64,000 nt of DNA from Faecalicatena sp. Marseille-Q4148 (GCA_018228665.1 CP073692.1:1314046-1378045), one strand, 5' to 3'; shown: positions 1 to 8,121, numbered from the stretch's first letter. Numbers and translations are program-made. Notes: a model not told the origin generated them from the letters alone.

Positions 1-68
1 TTTCTGTTTCCTGAAACTCTCTTTCTTCTTCCTGTCTTCTTTTCTTTCGTTTTTTCCTTCGCTCCCGT
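1..68. repeat. Left copy of duplicated lgt 3' tail (partial)
   Basis: Positions 1-68 match 2136-2203 (inside the 3' end of lgt) base for base, with differences only at 16 and 66. The match stops where the insertion sequence starts. It is best read as the inner end of a long target-site duplication made by the IS1634-family element. The outer part would lie before the window, so the full length is not visible. Confidence 0.75.
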
Positions 69-127
69 CTTTAGAAGTTAGCACTAGAAATCTTTAGGAG
101 TATTTTCTGCTCTGAAGCCTCACAAAT

Positions 128-150
128 GCCTTAAAATAAGGCTTTTTTTA
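128..150 (+). terminator. Terminator upstream of IS1634-family transposase
   Basis: The stem GCCTTA/TAAGGC with an AAA loop is followed by a run of seven T. It lies inside the element but ahead of the transposase promoter, so it would stop transcription entering from outside, a common way for IS elements to keep transposase expression low. Confidence 0.6.
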
Positions 151-162
151 TTGCAAAAAAAC

Positions 163-191
163 TTTTCAAAATTCTTTTTTTGTGATATAAT
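163..191 (+). promoter_or_regulatory. Probable transposase promoter
   Basis: A perfect TATAAT at 186-191 is preceded at 17 bp by a weak TTTTCA -35 (163-168). It lies about 40 bp upstream of the transposase start codon. Confidence 0.45.
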
Positions 192-232
192 AATAGTGTT
201 AGTAGTGCTATCTTTTTTTGAGGAGGGATTCT

Positions 233-1909
233 ATGGCATATTTTTTAAAAAAGACAACTTTAAAAGGCAGAACTTATCTTGCGATTTATGACAGTTTTTA
301 TAATCCTGAAAAAAATGGGGCAGCCCACAAATGCTACAAATCCCTTGGTTCTGTAGAAACACTGAAAAAGAACGGCATGGAAGATCCAATCTCTTTTTAC
401 CAACAAGAAGTAGATCTCTTAAACCAGCAACGAAAAGAAGAAGGTGTCCGCAAAATTTCTGACATTTCCCCAACTCTTTATCTTGGATACTTTCCACTGA
501 AAGCAATCCTTGAGAAATTAAAAATCCAAAAGTATGTGAATTATTTTCATCTTACATATGATTTTCAGTTCGACCTTTATGAATTGATTTCTACATTAGT
601 CTACGCAAGAGGTGTATGCCCATGCAGTAAAAACAGGACATTCCACGATGTGCTTCCCAACCTGTACCATCCGACGCATTATTCCTATGACCAGCTTCTT
701 GATGGCCTTGCCTTTTTGGGAGAAAACTATGAAAAGTTTGTTGAGATCTTTACTGTACAAACTGCGGCTGTTTATGGACTGGATACTTCAAACTCTTACT
801 TTGATTGTACGAATTTCTATTTTGAGATAGACAGGGAAGATGATTTCAGGAAAAAAGGACCGAGCAAAGAAAACAAAAAGGAACCCATCATCGGTCTTGG
901 CCTCCTCCTGGACCGGAACCAGATTCCGGTCGGTATGAAGATGTATCCGGGAAATGAGTCAGAAAAACCCATTCTGCGTGATGTAATCGATGGACTTAAA
1001 AACAGGAACAATATCACGGGAAAAACCATCCATGTCGCAGACAAAGGACTGAATTGTGCACAAAACATTGCGTTTTCAAAACAGAACGGGGATGGTTATC
1101 TGTTTTCAAAATCTGTAAAAACCCTGCCTTCGACAGAAAAAACCTGGGTATTATTAGAACAGGATTACAAAGATGTCAAAGATAAAAGTGGAAAACTTTT
1201 ATACCGCTATAAAAGCTGTATTGATACTTTTCCTTATTCCATAGAGTATAACGGAAAAAAACAGACCATTATGCTTACAGAGAAACGCCTGGTCACCTAT
1301 AATCCTTCCCTTGCTGCAAAAAAAAGATATGAAATAAACCGTCTTGTAGAAAAAGCAAAAGTACTTACCCTGTCACAAGCCAAAAGGAATGACTTTGGAG
1401 AAGCAGGAAAATATGTGGATTTCACAGACAAAACAGGAAATAAAGCAAAAACAAGGATGAATCAGGCTGCCATCGATAAGGACCTCGCACTTGCCGGATA
1501 CAATCTTCTGGTCACATCCGAAACCCAGATGACAGATCAGGATATTTACTGTACTTACCATAATCTGTGGAGGATTGAAGAATCCTTTAAGATTATGAAA
1601 TCAGACCTGGATGCACGGCCGGTATTTCTCCAAAAAGAAAATACGATTAAAGGCCACTTTTTGATCTGCTATTTAACAGTTCTCTTAGAGAGGATTTTTC
1701 AATTTAAGATACTGGATGAAAAATATTCAACTTCAGATATATTTAGGTTCATTAAAGATTTCAGGGTAACAAAAGGCGAACATAAATATATAAACACCAC
1801 AAGGGATTGTACTTTTATAAATGACCTAGCTGATAAATTTCATCTTCCTTTAACGAATTACTTTCTATCTGAGACTCAAATAAACACTATTTTTAATTAT
1901 AAACTATAA
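233..1909 (+). CDS. IS1634-family DDE transposase
   Basis: A 558-residue transposase of the IS4/IS1634 group that would catalyse cut-and-paste movement of its element. The ATG at 233 is chosen because AGGAGGG lies five bases ahead of it; a further upstream in-frame start at 218 would swallow that site. The catalytic triad can be placed: Asp in the stretch YFDCTNFYFE, Asp in HVADKGLN, and Glu in the C-terminal stretch WRIEESFKIMKSDL. The reading frame is complete, so the copy may be active. It stands alone, with a hairpin right after its stop. No unusual features were seen in the protein itself. Confidence 0.9.
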   Translation: MAYFLKKTTLKGRTYLAIYDSFYNPEKNGAAHKCYKSLGSVETLKKNGMEDPISFYQQEVDLLNQQRKEEGVRKISDISPTLYLGYFPLKAILEKLKIQKYVNYFHLTYDFQFDLYELISTLVYARGVCPCSKNRTFHDVLPNLYHPTHYSYDQLLDGLAFLGENYEKFVEIFTVQTAAVYGLDTSNSYFDCTNFYFEIDREDDFRKKGPSKENKKEPIIGLGLLLDRNQIPVGMKMYPGNESEKPILRDVIDGLKNRNNITGKTIHVADKGLNCAQNIAFSKQNGDGYLFSKSVKTLPSTEKTWVLLEQDYKDVKDKSGKLLYRYKSCIDTFPYSIEYNGKKQTIMLTEKRLVTYNPSLAAKKRYEINRLVEKAKVLTLSQAKRNDFGEAGKYVDFTDKTGNKAKTRMNQAAIDKDLALAGYNLLVTSETQMTDQDIYCTYHNLWRIEESFKIMKSDLDARPVFLQKENTIKGHFLICYLTVLLERIFQFKILDEKYSTSDIFRFIKDFRVTKGEHKYINTTRDCTFINDLADKFHLPLTNYFLSETQINTIFNYKL

Positions 1910-1920
1910 TAACAAACACA

Positions 1921-1945
1921 GAAGGACTGCCGCTGGCAGTCCTTC
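1921..1945 (+). terminator. Hairpin after transposase gene
   Basis: An 11-bp perfect stem (GAAGGACTGCC / GGCAGTCCTTC) with a GCT loop begins 11 bases after the transposase stop. It lacks a following T-run, so it may be a weak terminator or an RNA-stabilising hairpin. Confidence 0.5.
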
Positions 1946-2063
1946 CAAACCTTAAAGTTTGCACTATTTTTTAATCTCTGATACCAAAGTCAGGATATAT
2001 ATCATATTATATATCCTACGTTTTTAAAAGTCCATAAAAATCTTGTTCCTTTTTACAAACAAA

Positions 2064-2094
2064 AGAAGATGTACATCTTTTCTGCACATCTTCT
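2064..2094 (-). terminator. Probable lgt terminator
   Basis: Stem AGAAGATGT/ACATCTTCT at 2064-2072 and 2086-2094. Read on the minus strand it is followed by a T-rich stretch, just downstream of the lgt stop. It lies in the stretch that the IS would have duplicated. Confidence 0.55.
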
Positions 2095-2103
2095 TCTCTC
2101 TGT

Positions 2104-3045
2104 TTATTTCCATTCTTCGATTTCTTCTAAGATCTTTTCTGTTTCCTGAAGCTCTCTTTCTTCTTCCTGTCTTCTTTTCTTTCGTTTTTTCCTTCGCTCC
2201 TGTATCTTTCGTCCTCTCACGATCAGGAACGGACATATGATTGCAGTTACACCTGCAAGCACCTGCGATACCGGCCAGCCGGTAAAAAGAAACTCCAATT
2301 GATCTGTTCTAAGTCCTTCAATAAAAAACCGTCCCACTCCGTATAAAGACAGATATAATAAAAAGATTTCCCCTTTAAATACTCTTTTTTTATGATACCA
2401 CACAAGTACGATCAAAATGATCAGACACCAGATGGATTCATACAGAAAGGTCGGATGCACCTGAATGTAAGACATGTCATCAAGCATGACAATATGTGTA
2501 CGCATCTTCTCCGTAATATCAGACGCTCTGACTGCATCAATCGGAAGCTGCATCGCAAACAGCCCTTTCGTATATTCTCCAAAGGCCTCACGGTTAAAAA
2601 AGTTTCCCCAGCGTCCGATCATCTGTCCGGTTACAAGACCAATGCTGATTGTATCAAGAATCAAAGGCGCTGAAATCTTCTGCCGGCCTGCATAGACAAT
2701 GATAACAATTACCGCTGCAATAATCCCGCCATAAATGGCAAGTCCTCCCTGGCGCAGATTGAAAATACTAAGTAAATGATCTTTGTAATAATCCCACGAG
2801 AAAATTACATAATAAATTCTCGCACCGATAATTCCAAAGATGATCCCATAGATTGCCAGATCAAAATAATGTTCTGTATTCTGCTTCGTCTTCTTTGCCT
2901 CGGCAACTGCCAGAATAATTCCAAGCAGCATACCGATTCCAATGATGATTCCGTAATATGCGATCTCAAATCCAAATACAGAAACAGACTTTCCCACATG
3001 CTGCAAATGGATTCCGAGCTTCGGAAAATGAATCGCATAATTCAT
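2104..3045 (-). CDS. lgt: Prolipoprotein diacylglyceryl transferase
   Basis: Transfers a diacylglyceryl group from phosphatidylglycerol to the lipobox cysteine of prolipoproteins, the first step of lipoprotein maturation at the membrane. The 313-residue protein has about seven hydrophobic segments and the Lgt signature GRWGNFFNREAFG near residue 145. The start is supported by AAGGAGGG a few bases upstream. The last 40 residues form a highly charged Lys/Arg/Glu tail, longer than in many Lgt proteins; this tail is the part repeated on the far side of the IS. It lies 58 bp behind ychF on the same strand and probably shares its transcript. The window encodes at least three lipoprotein substrates (12681, 13091, 51820). 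Confidence 0.95.
   Translation of the reverse strand: MNYAIHFPKLGIHLQHVGKSVSVFGFEIAYYGIIIGIGMLLGIILAVAEAKKTKQNTEHYFDLAIYGIIFGIIGARIYYVIFSWDYYKDHLLSIFNLRQGGLAIYGGIIAAVIVIIVYAGRQKISAPLILDTISIGLVTGQMIGRWGNFFNREAFGEYTKGLFAMQLPIDAVRASDITEKMRTHIVMLDDMSYIQVHPTFLYESIWCLIILIVLVWYHKKRVFKGEIFLLYLSLYGVGRFFIEGLRTDQLEFLFTGWPVSQVLAGVTAIICPFLIVRGRKIQERRKKRKKRRQEEERELQETEKILEEIEEWK
2136..2203. repeat. Right copy of the duplicated lgt tail
   Basis: This is the partner of positions 1-68, differing at 2 of 68 bases. If the duplication starts right at the IS end (about 1995), it would be close to 200 bp long and cover the lgt terminator and the last 30 or so codons. lgt itself stays whole on this side. Confidence 0.75.
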
Positions 3046-3103
3046 AGTACCCCTCCTTTAACACTGCCGTCTGCTCCCATGTGATATCTCCCCTTTGCAG
3101 CTC

Positions 3104-4201
3104 TTATACATTAAATCTGAACAGCATAATATCGCCGTCTTTCACGACATATTCTTTTCCTTCCAATCTTACAAGTCCCTTTTCTCTTGCAGCCGCATAA
3201 GTACCGCAGTCGATCAGATCCTGGTATGCCACTACTTCGGCACGGATAAATCCACGTTCAAAATCTGTATGGATCTTTCCGGCTGCCTGCGGCGCCTTCG
3301 TTCCATTTTTGATCGTCCATGCCCGCACTTCCGGTTCTCCTGCTGTGAGGTAACTGATTAATCCAAGTAAGTGATAGCTTGCACGGATCAGTTTCTCAAG
3401 ACCGGATTCGGAAAGTCCAAGCTCCTCAAGGAACATCATTTTCTCATCATCTTCCAGCTCTGCGATTTCCTGTTCAATCTCTGCACAAACTACAAAAACC
3501 TCAAATCCTTCTCCCGCTGCATACTCTCTGACTTTTGCAACGCCAGAATTAGAAGCTCCGTCATCTGCAAGGTCATCTTCCTTTACATTCGCAGCAAAGA
3601 TTACCGGTTTATAAGTCAGAAGATTATATCCGTTCAGCCATTCCTGCTCATCTTCATCATCCGTCTCAAAGCTCTTAGCAAGCCTTCCATCTTCCAGATG
3701 TGCTTTGATCCGTTCCAGAAGCGCCAGTTCCTTTGCAGCTGTCTTATCCATTCGTGCGGTCTTCGTTGTCTTTGCGATCCGACGTTCTAAAATCTCGATG
3801 TCAGAGAAAATTAATTCCAGATTAATTGTTTCAATATCACGAAGCGGATCAATATTTCCGTCCACATGGATAATATTTTCGTCCTCAAAGCAGCGCACTA
3901 CATGCACGATAGCATCTACTTCACGGATATTGGCAAGAAACTGGTTCCCAAGTCCCTCTCCTTTTGAAGCTCCCTTTACAAGACCTGCAATATCAACAAA
4001 TTCAATTGCTGCCGGGATGACTTTCTTTGTATGATACATCTCTGCCAGCACATCTAAACGCTTGTCCGGAACTGTTACTACTCCGACGTTCGGATCGATC
4101 GTACAGAACGGATAGTTCGCCGATTCTGCTCCTGCTTTCGTCAATGAGTTAAACAGTGTACTTTTACCTACATTCGGTAACCCTACGATACCTAATTTCA
4201 T
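3104..4201 (-). CDS. ychF: Redox-regulated ATPase YchF (OLA1/Obg family)
   Basis: A ribosome-associated Obg-like P-loop protein of 365 residues, the usual length. It starts MKLGIVGLPNVGKST with the Walker A loop; the guanine-specificity motif is replaced by NVKE (in AANVKEDD), the hallmark of YchF proteins that prefer ATP. The C-terminal third is the TGS-like domain. The ATG at 4201 is chosen although the frame stays open to 4339, because the family starts here and AAAGGAG lies at 4213-4219. Oddity: the start codon and first codons are one copy of the 17-bp att repeat, so everything upstream, including the ribosome site, belongs to the inserted element; the native promoter is at 15263-15291. 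Confidence 0.97.
   Translation of the reverse strand: MKLGIVGLPNVGKSTLFNSLTKAGAESANYPFCTIDPNVGVVTVPDKRLDVLAEMYHTKKVIPAAIEFVDIAGLVKGASKGEGLGNQFLANIREVDAIVHVVRCFEDENIIHVDGNIDPLRDIETINLELIFSDIEILERRIAKTTKTARMDKTAAKELALLERIKAHLEDGRLAKSFETDDEDEQEWLNGYNLLTYKPVIFAANVKEDDLADDGASNSGVAKVREYAAGEGFEVFVVCAEIEQEIAELEDDEKMMFLEELGLSESGLEKLIRASYHLLGLISYLTAGEPEVRAWTIKNGTKAPQAAGKIHTDFERGFIRAEVVAYQDLIDCGTYAAAREKGLVRLEGKEYVVKDGDIMLFRFNV
4185..4201. other. attL core site
   Basis: One copy of ACGATACCTAATTTCAT. It equals codons 1-5 of ychF plus two bases of codon 6, on the complementary strand. The flanking bases (4184, 4202) differ from those at the other copy, which limits the identity to 17 bp. Confidence 0.88.
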
Positions 4202-4212
4202 ATATATTAAAT

Positions 4213-4219
4213 CTCCTTT
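4213..4219 (-). promoter_or_regulatory. Element-supplied ribosome site for ychF
   Basis: AAAGGAG on the minus strand, 11 bp from the ychF ATG. It lies inside the element and so replaces the native leader. No terminator hairpin is seen between the integrase stop (4296) and this site, so ychF may be read through from the integrase gene. Confidence 0.6.
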
Positions 4220-4254
4220 ATTTTCAATAGTTTTTTGGGTTAGGGAGGTGTGTT

Positions 4255-4277
4255 CCGCACCAATTCCGCACCAATTT
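4255..4277. repeat. Left arm-type integrase repeats
   Basis: Two tandem copies of CCGCACCAATT; the same 23-bp block is found in the same orientation at 15038-15060 near the other end. A further GCGCACCATTT lies at 4286-4296. Their placement just inside both att sites fits the arm sites bound by the N-terminal domain of Tn916-type integrases. Confidence 0.7.
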
Positions 4278-4295
4278 TTCTGAAGCGCACCATTT

Positions 4296-5483
4296 TTAGC
4301 TTGCCAGAGAAGTGTTCTGTTCAAACTGTTTGATGGCATTCGTCAGGGATGCGTCAGTGACATGAACATACCGATCCATGGTAGTTTTAATGCTCGAATG
4401 ACCGAGCAGCTTTTGCAAGACTTTCGGCATAACTCCGCTTTCAATCGCACGAGTTGCATAGGTGTGTCTCAGAGCGTGCATACAAAAACGTTTGATATTC
4501 CCTTCATCGCACAGCTTGTATAGATGAGTGTCATAGGAACTATTTTTTGCCGGCTCTCCAGTACGGAAATTGATGAACACCAAATCTTTCATACAGAGAT
4601 ACTTGGTTTCGCCAGTACGGCGATCCACATATTCCAGAATCTGAGACAGCAATTCTGATTCCTTGCGGGTGTGACGTTCTTCGTAGCACGATTTGAGTAT
4701 ATCGTATGCCCGGTTCGTCAGCGGAATAGTGCGGTAGCTGCTTTTCGACTTTGGAGGACCGGCACGCCATACTTTGGTATTATGCCGATATTCCAGTGTC
4801 TTGCTGACGGTCAATGTCCGCTTTTTCCAGTCGATGGAATCCCAAGTCAAGCCAATCATTTCAGAGGTACGCAGACCGGTCTCCAATAACAGCACATATT
4901 GCCTGTAATTGTGAGAACGTTTTGCAGTTTCCAGAAAAATTTTCTGTTCCTCCACAGTTAAGAACTTGATGTCATCCACAGCCCGGACAGGCTTCGTATA
5001 ACGAACACCATCCATAGGATGTTTGGTAAGCATATCATTCATGACTGCTGCCCGAAACATCGTTCCCATTGCAATATATGCCTGTCTGATGGTAGAACCC
5101 GCATAGGTTGCTTCCATCCGATTTAGAACGATTTTACAATGCATGGGTTTGACATCGCACATACGCATATTTCCGATGACCGGCTGTATGTTCATTTGAT
5201 ACCGTTCCCTGTAATTCCTTTTGGTATTGGGAGCCAGATCAGCAATCAGATTTGTGATCCAAAACTCAAACCAGTTATCTACCGTCATTTCGGAGGAAGG
5301 GTTATGAACATTGTGCTTATCTTCGTACTGCGCATCGGCAAGCCAGTTGCGGGCTTCCGGAAGCGTGTCAAAGTGCTTTTCCTTGCGTGAACCATCCTTT
5401 GCAGTATATCTTGCGGCGTACTTACCATCTTTTCTCTGGCAGATACCCTTGCCACATTCTTTGCCTTTTAAGTTTTTGCCCAT
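4296..5483 (-). CDS. int: Tyrosine recombinase integrase (Tn916-type)
   Basis: Site-specific recombinase that would join and cut the element at the ychF site. In 395 residues it has an N-terminal arm-binding domain (about 1-60), a SAM-like core-binding domain (about 65-160) and the catalytic domain. Active-site residues can be placed: Arg205 in ETGLRTSEM, Lys228, His336 and Arg339 in HALRHTYATR, His362 in LLGHSS and Tyr372 in DRYVHV. The start is fixed by AAGGAG upstream. It lies at the left end facing out towards ychF. A 9-bp inverted repeat and a 20-bp palindrome in its upstream region may control it. Confidence 0.95.
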   Translation of the reverse strand: MGKNLKGKECGKGICQRKDGKYAARYTAKDGSRKEKHFDTLPEARNWLADAQYEDKHNVHNPSSEMTVDNWFEFWITNLIADLAPNTKRNYRERYQMNIQPVIGNMRMCDVKPMHCKIVLNRMEATYAGSTIRQAYIAMGTMFRAAVMNDMLTKHPMDGVRYTKPVRAVDDIKFLTVEEQKIFLETAKRSHNYRQYVLLLETGLRTSEMIGLTWDSIDWKKRTLTVSKTLEYRHNTKVWRAGPPKSKSSYRTIPLTNRAYDILKSCYEERHTRKESELLSQILEYVDRRTGETKYLCMKDLVFINFRTGEPAKNSSYDTHLYKLCDEGNIKRFCMHALRHTYATRAIESGVMPKVLQKLLGHSSIKTTMDRYVHVTDASLTNAIKQFEQNTSLAS

Positions 5484-5500
5484 ATAATGAACTCCTTTCC

Positions 5501-5542
5501 TTAGAGTAGGAAACGTGAGCTCATCACGACACTCTACTCTAA
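5501..5542. promoter_or_regulatory. Inverted repeat in int leader
   Basis: TTAGAGTAG at 5501-5509 pairs with CTACTCTAA at 5534-5542 around a 24-base loop, just ahead of the integrase ribosome site. It could be an attenuating RNA hairpin or an operator. Confidence 0.4.
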
Positions 5543-5576
5543 CATAAAAACGTTATTTTTTCAATAGATTCCGGCG

Positions 5577-5596
5577 TTTTTGGTGCGCACCAAAAA
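5577..5596. promoter_or_regulatory. 20-bp perfect palindrome between xis and int
   Basis: Five T, GGTGCGCACC, five A: a perfect palindrome whose core contains GCGCACCA, the same word as in the arm repeats at the ends. A related GGTACGCACCA lies at 5619-5629. It is probably a binding site for Int or a regulator controlling int. Confidence 0.55.
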
Positions 5597-5648
5597 CATA
5601 AACTTGATATTTTCAAATGGTACGCACCAGTGCCAGCTACTTTTATTG

Positions 5649-5864
5649 TTAAATTGCAACTCGTCCTTCGATAAATTCCTCAAAAGCCTTGCGTTTTACC
5701 AGTTTCTTCGTTCCGACATACAGAACAAAAGGACAATTAGGTTGTTTCAGCATCTCGTCAATTTTGTTAATTCCGATATTGCTGTATTCTGCCGCTTCAC
5801 GAATGGAAAGCAGCATTTTACGATCAATAGGCAGGGTCATTGCCTGCTGGTTCTGATTTATCAT
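5649..5864 (-). CDS. xis: Excisionase (Tn916 Xis family)
   Basis: A 71-residue MerR-like winged-helix protein that would bend DNA at the element ends and steer the integrase towards excision. The stretch LSIREAAEYSNIGINKIDEM is the recognition helix region of this family, followed by the beta-hairpin part KKLVKRKAFEEFIE. GGAGG lies well placed ahead of the ATG. It sits directly upstream of int on the same strand, the usual xis-int order. Confidence 0.88.
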   Translation of the reverse strand: MINQNQQAMTLPIDRKMLLSIREAAEYSNIGINKIDEMLKQPNCPFVLYVGTKKLVKRKAFEEFIEGRVAI

Positions 5865-5908
5865 AGGCAGTTATCCTCCATACATGAAAATAGCCAGACA
5901 GAGGGTGT

Positions 5909-6189
5909 CGGCAACGAAGTCCGGCAACGGGCTTCAAAAGACCTTGCAAACAATCTCAATCTGGCGATGGTTACTATTTATACTTTTCTTTTATTTTTCT
6001 GTTGTTTTGGTTGTTATAAGGGAGAAAAGCCCGCAGTTATGGGATTTTCCCCGGCAACCGGCTCGGCAACGGGATAGCAACAGGGGGTGCAACGGGCTGT
6101 CATTTTCAGAATGGAAGCTCCATCTGTTCTGTGACCTCCACAAAACCGTCCATCGTTTTTTCAGACGGGTTGCCGGAGTCCGTTGCCGG
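5909..6189. repeat. CGGCAAC repeat cluster
   Basis: CGGCAAC occurs at about 5909, 5922, 6052 and 6064 on the plus strand and twice on the minus strand at 6169-6189, with looser copies at about 6076 and 6088. The cluster covers the 3' end of the VirE-like gene and the gap before xis. Spaced short repeats next to a replication gene suggest iterons, but part of the cluster is coding. Confidence 0.4.
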
Positions 6190-7500
6190 GTTTTCACGCT
6201 CCCAGCCCTTTTGTCTGCCGTATTCGGAAAACATTCTTGGATTCGGGAAGTACCGCCAGCCGGAAATGCACTGGTTCATTATCTCGTTGATTTCCCGGAT
6301 TTCCCATTGCTTCGGTTCGTCAAAGGCATGGTTCAAGGCTTCCTTGTAGAGCTGCTTGGAGCAGACCATGCTCCCGGTGTACTTATCAAGATACGCCTGT
6401 ATCATTCCGGCTTTGGTGTCCTCCGGCATAAAGTCCCGCTGGTGTTCTTTGAGATACTGCTGCATGGCGGGGCTGAAAGCCAGCTTGAACCTGCCGCTTC
6501 GGTAAATCTCCATCGCTTCCGCCCACATCTGCTCGATATAGGCTCTGGAAGCAGCTTCGTCCTCCAAAATGTGAACCTCGGCTTGCTCCGGGTACACCAT
6601 GACGGGGATAAAGCGGCGGTTGCCGGAACGGTCAAGGGGCAGGAAGTCAAGGGCATTGGAAGTGCCGCCAAACACGCACTGACGGGGGCGGTCTGCCGGG
6701 TGGGTTTCATAAGGTATCTTGTAGACCTCTTTCTGCCGGCTTAAAAACGACTTGATTTCCTCAATGCTCTTGGCGTTGGCGGTTGCCATCATTTCTGACA
6801 TTTCAATAATCCAGTGACCTTGCAGCTTGCGGTACACATTGTCATCGTCCAGCTTCCACAAATCATCGGAGAACCACTCGTCCCGGATTGCCAGCAGACG
6901 GAAGAAGGTGGACTTGCCAGCCCCCTGACCGCCTACCAGACAGAGCATGATTTCAAATTTGCACCCCGGCTGAAAGGCTCGTGAGATTGCACCCAGCAGG
7001 AACAGCTTCAACGCTTCATAGGTGTAATCGTCTGCGTCAGCCCCCAGAAAGTGCCGCAGGCAGAAACGGATTCGTTCTGTCCCGTCCCACACAAGGGTAT
7101 TGAGATAGTCCCGGATGGGATGGTACTTGTTTTCATTCGCCACAATCCCGATGGCATTATCAATCTTTTTCTCATTGGTAAGCCCGTAGGTTTCTTCCAG
7201 ATAGAGAAGCAGATACTTCATGTCCGTATCGTTCAGGGCGGTGCTTTCCCTTTGAAAACCGATGGGCTTTATGATGTCCTTGCGGTCGGTCAGGATGTTG
7301 TATGCAATAGCCCCGGAAAGCAGCGGGTCACGCTGGAATACGGTCAGGCAGTTCCGTATGCTCTGACGGACACCGCCTTTCTCGGTAGTTTCCAGCCCCG
7401 CCTTGATTTCCTCAACGCTCTGTGGCGGCTGCATGGCGTTCATGGTGTTTTTTAGTTCTTGCTGCGTCTGCGGCTGCAAGCTCTGCCATTCGCTGTTCAA
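6106..7500 (-). CDS. VirE/VapE-like ATPase, probable replication helicase
   Basis: A P-loop protein of up to 464 residues of the virulence-associated E family, found in mobile elements beside primase domains; it probably unwinds DNA for replication of the excised element. Walker A is GGQGAGKSTF and Walker B-like acidic residues follow in the stretch HWIIEMSEM. The frame starts with TTG at 7500 preceded by GGAAAGGA at about 11 bases and overlaps the primase gene by 89 nt; the first ATG (7443) has no good ribosome site. The C-terminus beyond residue 340 has a winged-helix-like region. Function is inferred from family and context. Confidence 0.8.
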   Translation of the reverse strand: MNSEWQSLQPQTQQELKNTMNAMQPPQSVEEIKAGLETTEKGGVRQSIRNCLTVFQRDPLLSGAIAYNILTDRKDIIKPIGFQRESTALNDTDMKYLLLYLEETYGLTNEKKIDNAIGIVANENKYHPIRDYLNTLVWDGTERIRFCLRHFLGADADDYTYEALKLFLLGAISRAFQPGCKFEIMLCLVGGQGAGKSTFFRLLAIRDEWFSDDLWKLDDDNVYRKLQGHWIIEMSEMMATANAKSIEEIKSFLSRQKEVYKIPYETHPADRPRQCVFGGTSNALDFLPLDRSGNRRFIPVMVYPEQAEVHILEDEAASRAYIEQMWAEAMEIYRSGRFKLAFSPAMQQYLKEHQRDFMPEDTKAGMIQAYLDKYTGSMVCSKQLYKEALNHAFDEPKQWEIREINEIMNQCISGWRYFPNPRMFSEYGRQKGWERENPATDSGNPSEKTMDGFVEVTEQMELPF

Positions 7501-8056
7501 GCTGTATCACATCCTTTCCGTAGTCCGTAATCAAAGCCGCTTTTTCCTCTGTCTCCCCGAACAGCAGCATATCCAGCAGATATTCCACTTGGTCTTGCTT
7601 CTGTAAGGCTTCCACAAACCGGGGATGAAAGGCTTCCTCAGGGGAGTGCGGGGCGTAGTCCGTTCTCCATGCCCGGAGCAGGTGGAGATAGTCGGCAAGA
7701 ATACGAAAGCAGCGGCTCTTTGCTTCCTGAAACTGTTCCTCCGGGGATTTCTGCCGGGGCTTGGGCTTTTTTGCCTTTCCCGGCGGCTTCCAGTCCTCAT
7801 AGGAAAGCCCGAAGTCCTGTGCTAGTTGTACGGCGGCTTCTTTCTTTCCCAGCCCATACAGGGCGGCGACAAAATCAATCACATCCCCATCCGCACCGCA
7901 GCCGAAGCAGTGGTAACGCTGATCCAGCTTCATGCTTGGGGTTTTATCGTTATGGAACGGGCAGCAAGCCATCCCGTTCCTGTTTACATGGATTCCATAA
8001 TGCTCCGCAGCCTGTCTTGTTGCGACGGACTGCTTTACAGCTTCAAATACATTCAA
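7412..8056 (-). CDS. CHC2 zinc-finger primase-like protein
   Basis: A 214-residue protein whose first 90 residues are the DnaG-type zinc-binding domain: CCPFHNDKTPS followed by YHCFGCGADGDVIDF gives the Cys-His-Cys-Cys set. No TOPRIM catalytic core follows, so it probably guides priming together with the VirE-like protein encoded next to it rather than making primers alone. The rest is Lys/Glu-rich. Start: TTG at 8056 six bases after GGAGGG; the nearby ATG is out of frame. It lies between the relaxase and VirE-like genes on one transcript. Confidence 0.82.
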   Translation of the reverse strand: MNVFEAVKQSVATRQAAEHYGIHVNRNGMACCPFHNDKTPSMKLDQRYHCFGCGADGDVIDFVAALYGLGKKEAAVQLAQDFGLSYEDWKPPGKAKKPKPRQKSPEEQFQEAKSRCFRILADYLHLLRAWRTDYAPHSPEEAFHPRFVEALQKQDQVEYLLDMLLFGETEEKAALITDYGKDVIQLEQRMAELAAADAARTKKHHERHAAATER

Positions 8057-8121
8057 ATCTATCCCTCCTTGAAAATAAGAAAAGCACCTGACATTCTCTG
8101 ATTGAAAATGGCAAGTGCCTG

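Larger units (their letters stand above)
64..1994 (+). mobile_element. IS1634-family insertion sequence
   Basis: The element holds a single intact DDE transposase gene. Candidate imperfect terminal inverted repeats are CCCGTCTTTAG at 64-74 and, on the other strand, CCTGACTTTGG ending at 1994, with 8 of 11 positions shared. A terminator hairpin lies ahead of the gene and another hairpin behind it. The size of about 1.9 kb fits the family. IS1634 and IS1549 are known for long, variable target duplications, which agrees with the repeated lgt tail. The boundaries are inferred and could be off by several bases. Confidence 0.75.

Noticed and set aside
4202..4339. 46-codon N-terminal extension of ychF
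   Set aside because: It is encoded by inserted element DNA, is not part of the family and skips the ribosome site at 4213-4219.
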